From Aselliscus stoliczkanus (taxonomy: Eukaryota > Chordata > Mammalia > Chiroptera > Hipposideridae): 64,000 bases of DNA. Positions 11,161-21,749 of the stretch are shown piece after piece. The stretch spans positions 54,465,001-54,529,000 of the forward strand of contig CM066732.1 of assembly GCA_033961575.1 (NCBI GenBank). Direction: 5' to 3'. The notes under the pieces are model-generated. The model was not told where the DNA came from and did no database searches. It saw only the letters and a list, made by a program, of their open reading frames with translations. Made by a program: the position numbers and the translations under genes. The first letter of the stretch is position 1. Each line of letters opens with the position of its first letter.

Positions 11161-12241
11161 ACAGTAGTGCTGGCTGTAGGCACTCTGGCGTGTGGGTCCC
11201 CAGAGCTTATTATGTCACATCACTGAAACTTGCTGCCCTCTTTCATCAGATTGTTACTTCTCTCCCCCTCTATCCCCCCGGGAGAAAGGGCCCAAAGCAT
11301 TAGCCAGGGTCCCCGGCCACAGTCGAGTGACCCATCTGTTCCCGAGCAGGAGTTTTGCTTGAGCCAGGGTGACTCTCAAGGGTGTAAGGTAACTGAGGGT
11401 AAGAACAGCCCCGCTCACTGGGATGGCCCAGGCGTCCCCAGGCCTGGGTTCCTCAGTTCCCCTTCCCTCTGGGGCAGCTCCCCCTGGCGACACATGAAAT
11501 AAGGGCCTGCTCACGCCTCCCCCAGAGAGAGGCGCGCATCAGGACAGAAAGGTGCTGGTCGGGAGAGAAACTCCAAGGCCGGCCCTCTAGAGAAGGTTAG
11601 CTGTAAGAAGTCACAGACCTTCAACCAGTCAGCACCTGGGCGCTTCGTTCTGATCAGAGCGAAGCCCTGAAAGGAACACCGCGAAGTCCATCGCTGTAAC
11701 ACCCGGCACCACGTCCTCATGGTGGCAGCTGGGCCTCCTGCAAAGGGGTTCCTGTGAATGGGGGCCCTGTGGGGTCCCCACCGTGGCGTGCTGACTGCAC
11801 AGCCCCGCATACAGCCAGTGCGTCCACGAAGCTCTTGGCCAGGCCTGGCTGGGCGACCTGGGGACAGTCACTCAGTTCCCTGGGCCTCAGTCTCCTCCTC
11901 TGGGAAATGAGCATAATAATCGTGCGTGTCTCAGGGTTGTCCTGCAGGTGAAAGGAGGCGATGTGTAGGATATAAATTTATTCCAGTTTACATCGTAGGG
12001 CATGAAAATGCAGAGCAGCTGTGAGTCCCAAATGTGAGCCTCACGTCCTCACGGGGGCAGGACACCCGATCCCCCCTTCCCTCACCATGTGCCCCGTTCC
12101 TGCCGGGTTCAAGGATCCCCTGAGTGCTAGGCTGTGTTCACAGAGCCGCTGGGACCAGAGCTCAGATGGGGTCCCCTGAGGCCGGCACCCCCGCGCCCCT
12201 TTCCGGAGGCTGAGTGAGCCAGCTCCTGCCACGCGGCTCTT
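11160..12241. other. Unique intergenic sequence with a MIR fragment
   Basis: GC-rich, no gene seen. At about 11850-11960, CCTCAGTCTCCTCCTCTGGG and AATGAGCATAATAATCG resemble a MIR core on the plus strand. Confidence 0.4.
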
Positions 12242-12330
12242 TCTTTTTTTTTTGAGGCCAATGTCACTGGCCCTCATGTGTGGGACCGAACCAGGGCTGC
12301 CGGCCTCCCCAGCCAGCGCCCAACCACCAC
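12242..12330 (-). mobile_element. Short tRNA-derived SINE, head-truncated
   Basis: Minus-strand copy: poly(T) on the left, then GAGGCCAATGTCACTGGCCC and the B-box region, ending before the GGCCGGCC head because the next SINE follows at 12341. Confidence 0.75.
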
Positions 12331-12340
12331 GAAAGCATTT

Positions 12341-12497
12341 TTGTTTGTTTTTTTTGTTTTTTTACCTGAGCCATCCTGCCACCTGTTGGCAGCTCAGGGG
12401 CTGCTCAGCTCGGGCTGGCCTCGAACTGCTGTTGCTCAGAGCTCAGCTCGCACTCTTGAGCGAGCTCTTAACCATCTGAGCCACTCGGCCGGCCCTA
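12341..12497 (-). mobile_element. VES-like SINE, second in cluster
   Basis: Minus-strand copy starting with GGGCCGGCCGAGTGGCTCAG, ending in a T-rich tract. Flanked by GAAAGCATTT (12331) and GAAAGTATTT (12504), a likely target-site duplication. Confidence 0.75.
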
Positions 12498-12513
12498 AAC
12501 AAGGAAAGTATTT

Positions 12514-12619
12514 CTTTTTTTTTTCGAGGGCAGTGCCACTGGCCCTCATACGTGGGACCCGAACCGGGGCCGCTGGCGTCCCAAGCCAGCGCTTAAGCAC
12601 CGCGCCACTCGGCCGGGCC
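12514..12619 (-). mobile_element. Short tRNA-derived SINE, third in cluster
   Basis: Minus-strand, about 105 bases: poly(T), GAGGGCAGTGCCACTGGCCC, B box GGTTCGGGTCCC, anticodon-like stem GCTGGC/GCCAGC, head GGCCCGGCCGAGTGGCGCGG. Confidence 0.85.
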
Positions 12620-12745
12620 TCATCTCAATTCCTAGTGCATCTTCTTCCTGTGGCGTTTGCGTCTTCCAATATTTGGAGACGGTTATCCTGGGCCTTTAGT
12701 CACCGCTTAGCCCCACTGTACTTGCCTGCTGGGCGCGCCGCGTGT

Positions 12746-12805
12746 CCTCCTCCTCCTCCTATTGTTATCATTATTATTAATTACTATAATTATTATTACT
12801 GTGTC
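12746..12805 (+). repeat. (TCC)n plus (ATT)n microsatellite
   Basis: TCCTCCTCCTCCT followed by imperfect ATTATT/TAATTA triplets. Confidence 0.7.
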
Positions 12806-12809
12806 TCCC

Positions 12810-14007
12810 CAGGGTGTCCCTTAGCTCCTCAGCCGCCATCATAGCTGTGGGAATTTCCTCCGTGTTCCCGGTCTTTCACATGCCCAGGGCCCCAGGAGGG
12901 AGCCTCAGAAGTCAGTAGCGGTGACAAGGGCAGACCCTCTGGTCCCCCTACTCCTCTGTAATTTTCATCGACGTCCCCAGAGCCACATCAAATGACCAGA
13001 CCGGCTGAGTAAACAGTTCGCTTCCGCTGTACATGCAGGTTCCCGGTGGATCCCCGCGGCCCGCTGCCATCCGGATAATCCCCCGTCTCCTCAGCTGCAA
13101 AATGAGGACGGGACGCCCCTGCTCTGCACAGCCTGGGGTGACCTCGAGGTCCATGGGGAGGATGAGTGGGGTGCCGTGCGAGCTACGGGGGCGTGTGGAG
13201 GGGGGGTGCTATCAGCGCCAGCGATGCTGCCACACAGATTGGAGCTCCGCAGACTGTTCCAGGGGTCAGCTTTCTAAACAGCTAGAAATTCTAAGTTAGA
13301 ATTTACAAAAGGAACTTGATAGAGCTGAGAATCACCCTAAGATCTGTTGGTTGAAAGAACGCAGAGATGCCCTACCCAAAATCTCCTGTTGGATTTTAGT
13401 ATTGCAAAGAAAGTGTGCCACTCAGAGCCGGTGGGCCCTGGAGACACGTCCCAGGCGACCCCGAGGGGGCTTTGCAGGGCTGTGCTGCCATAAGTGACTC
13501 TGTTTTGAAACCCACCTCGTCTTCCATTTCAGGCCTCGCTGAAGAGTTCTTCTGTACCCGGAAGACTTATTTTCAGTCTGAAAAGAATGATTTTTCAGTG
13601 GTTCTGTTGAACATGCAATTCTCACGCAAGTATTTCTATAATTATCCTTTTTCAGTTATAACACAGTTTCTGGAACAATAGGACTTTTATTGTATCGCCA
13701 TATCTGTTATAATAGATGTTTTATTACAGAAAATTATGGGAGAGTCACTATTATGATTCTGAAGTTTTTATTTCAAATCGCTCATAGCTCATAGGATGGA
13801 AATTGTTTCCCCCAAGTCGTATTTACTTTCATGCTGCTTTTTTGGGGGATGTGGGGGAGGCGGGGGCAGCATTGAATTTGGTCTGTTTGGGGTTTTCTTT
13901 GATGGTGGAATGTTTCCTTTTGCCTGGCCCCTCGTGTGTGTTTGTTTTAGCATGTGGCGCACACAATTTTTAAAAACGCCACCTTGATTTTTCTATGTGT
14001 ATCTGCA
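12810..14007. other. Unique intergenic sequence
   Basis: No gene or clear repeat. The 13540-13800 part is AT-rich, and 13840-13870 holds G-rich runs (TTTGGGGGATGTGGGGG). Confidence 0.4.
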
Positions 14008-14272
14008 TGCATTAGTCTGCTCGCGCCACCATGACAGATGTCACCAACTGGGGGGCTCCGACAACAGAAATTTGTTTCTCGCAGTTCTGGAAGCTAGAAG
14101 TCCAAGGTGAAGGTGCCAGCAAGGTGGCTTCCCGCTGAGGCCTCTTTCCTTGGCCTGCGGGCGGCCGCTGCCTTGCTGCGGGCTCACTGGCCCCTTCCCG
14201 GAGTGTGCGGGGAGAAGCTGAAGTTAGGGCTCAGCATATGAATTTGGGGGGCACACAGTTCAGCCCATAGCA
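14008..14272 (-). mobile_element. MLT1-type solo LTR
   Basis: TGCATTAGTCTGCTCGCGCC on the left, CAGAAATTTGTTTCTCGCAG and GAAGCTAGAAGTCCAAGG inside, and ATGAATTTGGGGGGCACAC...CATAGCA on the right are the reverse complement of a MaLR (MLT1) LTR. It starts TG and ends CA and is flanked by the 5-bp direct repeat CTGCA (14003-14007 and 14273-14277), the duplication size expected for ERVL-MaLR. Shortened internally compared with full LTRs. Confidence 0.8.
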
Positions 14273-14279
14273 CTGCATG

Positions 14280-17100
14280 CCCTTTGTCGTTATTGCTGAG
14301 GAAGTCTCCGTGCACTCGTATTAAATGATGTTGATAAGCTTTATTTTAAACAGGAATAAATATTAGTGAGAGTCACAATGGAGAAGCAGAAACTCCAGCA
14401 CAGTTTGGGTAGGTCATGTCTATTTGGGATGTAGCCCCACCGGGGGGAGTAGAGTGCAGAGGGGAGGGGCTGGGGTTTTCTCAGCTGATTCGCTGGTCTC
14501 AGGCCCCAGCTGGTGGGGTCTAGAAGAATGAGTGTTGACTCTAACATGAGGGTTTAGGAAGATTCTGCCTCTGGGGAAGGAATGATCCTCCAATCTTGGA
14601 CATAGGAGCATTTAGGCCCAATCGACCTTTCCACAGTGGAATGAAGCAGTAGGAAGAGTCCCCAGTGTCTGCCCACAGCAGCCCCGGGCCATCAGACCTG
14701 CCACTGAGGTTAGTCATCATTTCCACGTGTCCCTGGTGAAACACACTCGTGGCTTGGGGTCCACAGCTACTGATAGAGAGCCAAGTCCTGGGCCCCGGGA
14801 AGAACCGACGCTCCCCAGTCACAGCTTCTATGTAGACAGAGCTCAAATCATCCGGGCGCCCAGTTTCCAGGTGATTTCCTAGGCTCCCCAAGAAATAGAG
14901 GGAGGAAGGAACTTCCCGCAGTTATAGTGTCAGTAACAGAATCAGAGCAGAGCTCCAGCCCTCTCGGCCTCTGCTCTGCCCACAGCAGACTCTCTGGCAG
15001 GGAGGGGAGGAGGCCTGGAGGGTAGTGTGGGGGGCGCTGCGTGCCTTTGAAGGGGGCACACACACAGTGTAAATGGAAAAACCAGAGTGGAGAGTGTTCA
15101 GGGAATCTTCCCACATGGGGAACAGTCGACAGTTTGAAGCTCCGAGAAAAAGGCATGTTGGAATTCACCAGGCATTCTTTTGAGGCTCAGTGCATGGGGA
15201 GCTGGGGTCCCACCTTCTACACACCCCCATGCTCACCCCACAGCACAGCTGTCCACTGCAAACATCACCTGCTTGGGGGGAGCACACGCCTCACTTCCGG
15301 ATGGGAACCAGTGGGAACATGGACCCGCTCTGACCACATTCCTTTTTCAGCCCCTTTGCTGGGCCGCCTTGCTGTGAGGCAAGTACAGCCTCGCCTTGTG
15401 TTCCCACCAGTTCTTACCCCCGGGGACCTCAGGTGACTGATGCTCCGTTCACCTCCGTCTTCAGGCCTTGAGAAGGCAGACTTTGGGGTGATGCCCTGGG
15501 AGATAAGCATGCAAAGCAAGCAAGAAGACGGTGCAGCCCCACCGGGTACGCAGTAGGGAAATAATCAAGCATGAAGGGAATAGCGTGTTGGATTCGAAGC
15601 TACTCTGAAACTTTCTGAACGATGCCTGTGGTTTTCACCGCCTGCTTTCTGCTAAGTTTCATCATGTAACTTGCAGGCCATTTCAACAAACTAGGTGAAT
15701 TACAGCCAAGTATTTGTTTTATTAACGTAAAATAAAGCCTTCCTTTCCTTTGTTATGGAGAGCACTGGGCTCTGGGCGGGACGCACAGGTGGCGCGGCGC
15801 GCGCTGTCTGCCTGTCCTGAGCGGGGCCCTGGGGCCTGAGTCTTCCTGGGCCCTCTCCCTGCCTCCCTCCTCAGCCCCTGCGTCAGCTGTCCTGTCTGCT
15901 CCACTTGCCTGGCTTGAAGGAACAGGTCTTCCTGGGAGCTCCCCAAAGCATGTCTAACCCAGGACAGGGTGCCACGGCCTTTGACTGAAGGGTTCGCAGA
16001 GGCCAGAGAGTGTTCGATGAACGGCATGAGCCACCAAGAGCCTGAGAAGGCATCTTGAGACATCCTGGCTCCTGAAAGTTGCTGAGGCCCAGTTGGGCTC
16101 GCCCCATTTTATTGGGCCTCTTGCTTCTCTCTTCTCGATGGGCCAGCCTCAGCACGCCCCTCGCTCTTCCTGGACTGCCCTTCCCATAGCCAGTGTCAGC
16201 AGGACACTCATCCACTCCAGGCCTCAGCGGGTGGGGCCCAGAGCGCTGATGGGGGTCACATGAGCCTGGGTGGCCAGCCTCCTCCTACAGGGCGGAGAGC
16301 AGTGAGTGCATGCGTAAGGTTTGCTCTAGTCACTCGGTCTGCATAATGAATTACACAATTCCCCCTTTCTTTTGGCTAGGGTGCTTGTGCGCATTTTCTG
16401 CTTTTATAAAAATAGCGATTTTCATTCCTGCCTTACGTATAGATATACAGACTCAAGACTGCAGGCTAAACAAAGAAAATACCATCTTGAGAAGACAAGT
16501 CTTGAGTAAGTCTCTTCCAAGATCTGTGACACACCACTGCTTTCCGGAACACTCTATTGTCTCAGCAACAGGACGTTGGGGCTTCCTGAGATTGTCTGTT
16601 CTCAAAAGACTGCTTCTCAGAGAGGTGGGTGATGGCGTGCGTCCCAGCTGTGTTGGGGACAGCCGGACTGAGGGACAAGTTCAGAGGGTGTTCTGGAGTG
16701 ATTTGCAACGTCTCGGACAGAAATGTAACATCTTTCATCCTCTGCAGAGTCTAGAGCTAAATTCGCACCTTTTTTCCCCCTTCCCATCACTTAAAATCAA
16801 ATTCTTGCCCTTGATACTTCCTTTCAAAGCTGCACCAAAAAATGATGTCTTCTCATGCATACGAATTACCTGACGTGTATGAGAATTAGCCCCAGCGAGG
16901 TGTGCTAAAGCCTTAACCCAGCTAAGTGTAAAGCTGCTAAGGCCTGATCGAGGCCAAGTATCTTTTTATTTTACGGGGTGTGTCCAGGACAGTGCAGAGC
17001 ACGCTCCACAGATGACTGACATCAACCACAGGCGACCTGTAAAGAGAACACCTGCTCCGGTGTCTGTCCTGGGCTGGGCAGGACTGAGGCAAACAGCGGC
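14280..17100. other. Unique intergenic sequence
   Basis: About 2.8 kb with no supportable gene. The 16310-16920 part is AT-richer with an open frame of 187 codons (16310-16873) that has no recognisable domain, so I do not call it. Confidence 0.4.
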
Positions 17101-17105
17101 ACCTG

Positions 17106-17778
17106 CCTCCCGTGCACACACCTGTCTCCCGTGCACACGCCTGTCTCCCGTACACATGTCTGTCTCCCATGCACGTGCCTGTCTCCCGTGCACATGCCTG
17201 TCTCCTTTGCACACACCTGTGGCACCTGTCTCCCGTGCACACGCCTGTCTCCCATGCACATCTGTCTCCCGTGCACATCTGTCTCCCATGCACACACCTG
17301 TCTCCCATGCACACACCTGTCTCCCGTGCACACACCTGTCTCCCGTGCACACATCTGTCTCCCGTGCACACGTCTGTCTCCCATGCACACGCCTGTCTCC
17401 CGTGCACGCGCCTGTCTCCCGTGCACGTGCCTGTCTCCCGTGCACGTGCCTGTCTCCCGTGCACACGCCTGTCTCCCGTGCACACGCCTGTCTCCCGTGC
17501 ACACACCTGTGGCACCTGTCTCCCGTGCACACACCTGTCTCCCATGCACACGCCTGTCTCCCGTGCACATCTTCTCCCGTGCACATCTGTCTCCCGTGCA
17601 CACGCCTGTCTCCCGTGCACACGCCTGTCTCCCATGCACACGTCTGTCTCCTGTGCACACACCGTCTCCCGTGCACACGCCTGTCTCCCGTGCACACGCC
17701 TGTCTCCCATGCACACGTCTGTCTCCTGTGCACACACCGTCTCCCGTGCACACGCCTGTCTCCCGTGCACACACCGTC
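17106..17778 (+). repeat. 19-bp GC-rich minisatellite, about 35 copies
   Basis: Tandem array of CCTGTCTCCCGTGCACACG and variants (CCCATGCAC, CACACA, CACGTG, shortened CATCTGTCTCC). Because 19 is not a multiple of 3 and the unit has no stop in any frame, all six frames stay open across it. The interruption CCTGTGGCACCTGTC occurs at about 17216 and 17506, and a 75-base higher-order unit repeats at about 17632 and 17707. Three or so copies contain CACGTG. Confidence 0.97.
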
Positions 17779-17789
17779 TGGACGCCGGT

Positions 17790-19079
17790 CTAACACTGTC
17801 CTTCCCTGTTGATCTGTGGAAATCAGTGTACGTTCGATGGGGGCCTCATGCTCTCACTTGGTGCCTTCGACAAACCACACGACACTCAACAATTATTTGC
17901 TGGAGGAACCAACGAAGCATAAAAATGGTAGTTTATTCCAAACACAAAGGTGGCATAGATTTATCCTCCAAAGGCTCAAACTCCTGATGAATTCTCCTTG
18001 GGAAAAAGCAATGAAAGGAACCGCTCCTGTCACGCATGTCCACTAACCTTGGCTTTTTGCCGAGGCGGAATTTTAGGCTTTACCGCTGAGCTCAGGACAT
18101 GAGCCGAGGACGCCGCCAGGGCGCGCTAGAGGCCAGGAGATCGGAGAGCCGGTGGGGCGCTCTGGAGCTGAGTCTGCTGTGCATTTCGCTCCGTGAGCCG
18201 TGTGCACTGAAGGTTGCCTGTGTCTTCACTGTTTCTGATATGAGGGCAACTGCTCTATGGATGCCCAGTTGGATGCATCTATGTACCCTGTGATGACATG
18301 GAATTTCAAGACTGGCTACAGGCGACAGAAGCCAGGCCTGTCTGATGAACACCAAGCCGCTTCAGTATTTTGTGTTCGTATATTTGTAGGCTGACACGGG
18401 CAGAAATCCCACTCATGCACGCGGTCCTTCTCCAGGGCAAGTCGGAGTTTGGAGACGCCATTGTACTCTGGGCCATTCCCCAAAGCAGAGCCTGAGAGAA
18501 GGATTGGGAAAGGGAGCCATTGGAGAGATGACCCCTGAACAGGGGTGGGGACCAGAGAAAGTGACGTGGGAAGGAGGGAAAGCCAATACAAGGACGCAGT
18601 ACGAAGACTCGTGGGTCATTATCTGGGCCCTGGACTTGCTCCTGTGGGGGCCTCTGAGTGGGATATGGAAGGCTCCTCCGAATTCCCTACCTGCCCCATG
18701 GCTGAGCGTTCCCAGGGACTGCCCGTCCCTGCACCTCCAGGCTGCACATGTGGGGTGCATGCTGATGGGCTCTTTCTGCCATCCCATGCCACGGCATTGG
18801 GGTAACCCTGGGGCCAAAGGCAGGAAACACACTTGAGACAAGGTGCTGTCGGCCCATGGCCTGGCCTTTGTCACCATGGCCATACCCCTCATGGGACTAC
18901 TTATCACCCAGCCGTGGGGTGGCTGATGCTGGCTTCCACCCACGGGGTGACTCGTCTTGTCCACCCAGCTGCCGAGAGAGCCTTTCCAGCACCCCCGGAA
19001 GGGGCTGGCTGCCGTGGTCTGAGTGGTGGGAGAGGAGGAAGGACTGCGGCCTCCTTCATTCATTTCTTCAACAAGCATG
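17790..19079. other. Unique intergenic sequence
   Basis: No gene seen. 18470-18560 (GAGCCATTGGAGAGATGACC) has a faint L2-like look. Confidence 0.35.
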
Positions 19080-19394
19080 TATTGTGACCGCTGTGACTTG
19101 TGTTGTGACCACTGTGACATGTGTTGTGACCGCTGTGACATGTGTTATGACCACTGTGACATGTGTTGTGACCACTGTGACATGTGTTGTGACCACTGTG
19201 ACATGTATTATTACTGCTTAGACATGTGTTGTGACCACTGTGACATGTGTTGTGACCGCTGTGACATGTGTTGTGACCACTGTGACATGTATTGTGACTG
19301 CTTAGACACGTGTTGTGACCACTGTGACATGTATTGTGACCACTGTGGCATGTGTTGTTACCGCTGTGACATGTATTGTTACCACTATGTGACA
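19080..19394 (+). repeat. 21-bp minisatellite, about 15 copies
   Basis: Exact 21-base period built on TGTTGTGACCACTGTGACAT(G). Units 7 and 11 (19206 and 19290) share a divergent form with CTGCTTAGAC, showing a four-unit higher-order repeat. Being a multiple of three it gives a fake Cys/Asp/His-rich heptapeptide frame on the plus strand. Confidence 0.97.
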
Positions 19395-19652
19395 GTAGAA
19401 AGTCCCTCAAGCCCTTTGTACCTCAGTCTCCTGAGGGTGAGGGGGAGACGGAGGCAGTGGGGCAGGAGGGGCAGCCCAGGCCTGCAGGACCTTCTGGGCC
19501 CACGAAGGCTGAGGACTTGTCCTAAATGCTATAGGGAGCCACTTGGGTGTTGGGGGAGGACGGGGTGAGGCCTACAGGGAAACTAATCCGAGTGACTTTT
19601 AAAACACAGCCCAGGTGTGAGGACCAGGGACTGGCGGGGGACGTGTGAGAGG

Positions 19653-19850
19653 TGGTGTGGACTGAATGAGCGTGTGTTTCCCCAAAATTCATGTGTTGAA
19701 GCCCCAGTGGCCAGTGTGAAGGTATTAGGGGGTGGGGTCTTTGGGAGGGTAGCGCCTCCTGATGGGGTCAGTACCCTTATAAGGAAAGGAAGAGACCCCA
19801 GAGCGTTGCTATAGCTGCCGAGCGCACTGACCGGGGCTCAGCCTGAGGCC
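19653..19850 (+). mobile_element. MaLR (MLT1/MST-type) LTR 5' part
   Basis: GTGGACTGAATGAGCGTGTG, CCAAAATTCATGTGTTGAAG and GTACCCTTATAAGGAAAGGA follow the start of a MaLR LTR; the 3' part is missing. Confidence 0.65.
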
Positions 19851-19854
19851 CAGG

Positions 19855-21420
19855 CCCGTGAGGAAGGAGGGCCGATGGCAGCACAGTGCGGAGGGCGGAC
19901 GGGGCACACGGTGAGTCACTCTCTGAGGGTGGACCCGCCTGATGATGGTTTGGATGCGGGGTAGAAGGAAAGGGGCGTCAGAGCGACTCCCAGTCTGGGC
20001 TCCGCCGCAGCGGGGATGGAGACGCCCGTTCTGCGGGCGCAGCAGGTGGGGTGCAGTGTTACTGTGTGGGGTCCAGCCCTGGAGTACTCCTGCCGTCGAG
20101 TCTGGTCAAGGCGGCATCTGAGCTGGGGCGGGGGGTGGGCAGTCGCGAGGCTGGAGCAGGAAAGTCTCCGGACAGAGGCAGCCGTCAAGTGCGTGATGAG
20201 GTTGCCTCCCAGCCTCTGTTCAGCACATTTACCACCCCTCCTGCCCCGCCGTCCCCTGACCCGCGCTGCCACTCAGACACACTGAGCCTGTGAGGAGGGT
20301 CCCTCCACTGCACACCCTCACCCCCAACTTGGCAGATTCATGGCTTTTGAAAGGAAAGCGGGTGCTCTTACCGGAGAGAGAGGACTGGGACCTGGGCAGG
20401 AGACGGGTTCCGTGGCGGGGAGAGAAAGACAGAGAAGAGCGGGGTGTGGGCGCCATCACAGACAGACAGAGCAGGACAGAGGAGCCCGGGACAGCTTGTC
20501 CTCAGGGGTCTAGGAAATGGGAGAATTAAGGCAACTGCAATGAAAGCAAGTTTTAAACACCCCCACCACCACCCACCCACTCAATGCTTAGACCTCCATT
20601 AGCTAGCTGTTTCCAGGGAGGCGTTAGAATAACCAGGAAACACGTCTGTGGATGAGGACAAGGTGGGATTGTCTGTCCTCTGTGTCCTGTCTGGGGTCCC
20701 ACGGCCAAGAGCCTCGCTTCTGATCTCAGCCACGTGCTCAGCAAGTCCGATCTCGGCAGCGAGTCTTTCCTCCTCCATTCCATGGACATCCACAGGGCCC
20801 TGTTCTCACTGTTGATCTGAGTAGTAACCACAGAGAAAGGCCCGCACTCTCAGAGCCCACATCCTGCTTCACAGAGGCAGCCAACAAAATAAAGAGGATA
20901 ATTAGATAGCGACAGAGGAACAGAAGAAAGGAAAATAAGGTGACTTGAGAGTGAAGAGGCCAGGAAAGCAAAAGCAGGGCACTTTGGAGTAGGCAGTCTG
21001 GGAAGGCCTCCCTGGGGAGGTGACATTTGTGCTAAGCACCAAAGGACAAGAAGGAGCCATGCACGGATCTGGGGAAGAGGTCCAGAGCAAAGGCAGAGGA
21101 TGGAGGCTCTTGCCCCAGAGGTGGGGCATTCTGGGCCGGCCTGGGGCTCCTGGTGGGTCTCTCTTGAGAGGCTCTCTGGCCCTCTATTGGCCACCCCTGA
21201 TGGGGGCTCCCTGAGCTGATGGGGCACCCAGACCCCCCACACACTGGGAACTAGAGGCAGCGGCAGGGACCAAAATGATGTCTTCTTCTTTATTATCAGT
21301 AGCTGTAGCCTGTCTGGTGTTTTGATGCACACATTTACAGAAGAAAACCTGGTGAAAAGCTTAAAAGAACAACACACTTAACGATTCCTAAGGTGGGGTG
21401 GGGAGAGAAATGACAGATGA
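19855..21420. other. Intergenic sequence with an L2-like fragment
   Basis: No gene. At 20940-21100 GGAAGGCCTCCCTGGGGAGG and TGACATTTGTGCTAAGCACC resemble the plus strand of an L2 3' region. Confidence 0.45.
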
Positions 21421-21426
21421 TGGATG

Positions 21427-21471
<45 letters not shown>

Positions 21472-21500
21472 TAGATATTAGAGAAATTATAGGTAGGTAG

Positions 21501-21561
<61 letters not shown>

Positions 21562-21572
21562 GATAGATAGAT

Positions 21573-21617
<45 letters not shown>

Positions 21618-21710
21618 TAGATATAAGAGAAATGATAGGTAGGTAGATGATTGATTGATAGATAGATGAATGATAGGTAGGTAGATAGACAAACAGACAG
21701 ACAGACAGAC

Positions 21711-21745
<35 letters not shown>
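21421..21745 (+). repeat. (GATA)n/(GACA)n/(GGTA)n tetranucleotide array
   Basis: About 325 bases of mostly perfect GATA repeats, split by a repeated spacer (TAGTAGATATWAGAGAAAT followed by a (GGTA) run) at about 21470 and 21617, then switching to GACA repeats at 21688-21745. The reverse frames read as Leu/Ser/Ile/Tyr repeats and are not genes. Confidence 0.97.
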
Positions 21746-21749
21746 GATA

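Noticed and set aside
16310..16873. 187-codon open frame starting MRKVCSSHSVCIMNYT
   Set aside because: Begins with a hydrophobic stretch but shows no recognisable family, no splice or promoter context and no poly(A) signal pairing; a chance frame is more likely.
17106..17778. CRISPR-like array
   Set aside because: Repeats are directly adjoining without unique spacers, and the genome is mammalian.
16937..17987. Overlapping open frames of 220-291 codons on both strands rich in His/Cys/Arg/Thr
   Set aside because: They are produced by the 19-bp minisatellite, which lacks stops in every frame; no start context, codon bias or domain supports a gene.
19023..19568. Cys-rich heptapeptide repeat protein (CCDHCDM units)
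   Set aside because: Pure translation of a 21-bp minisatellite; it looks like a metal-binding protein only because the period is a multiple of three.
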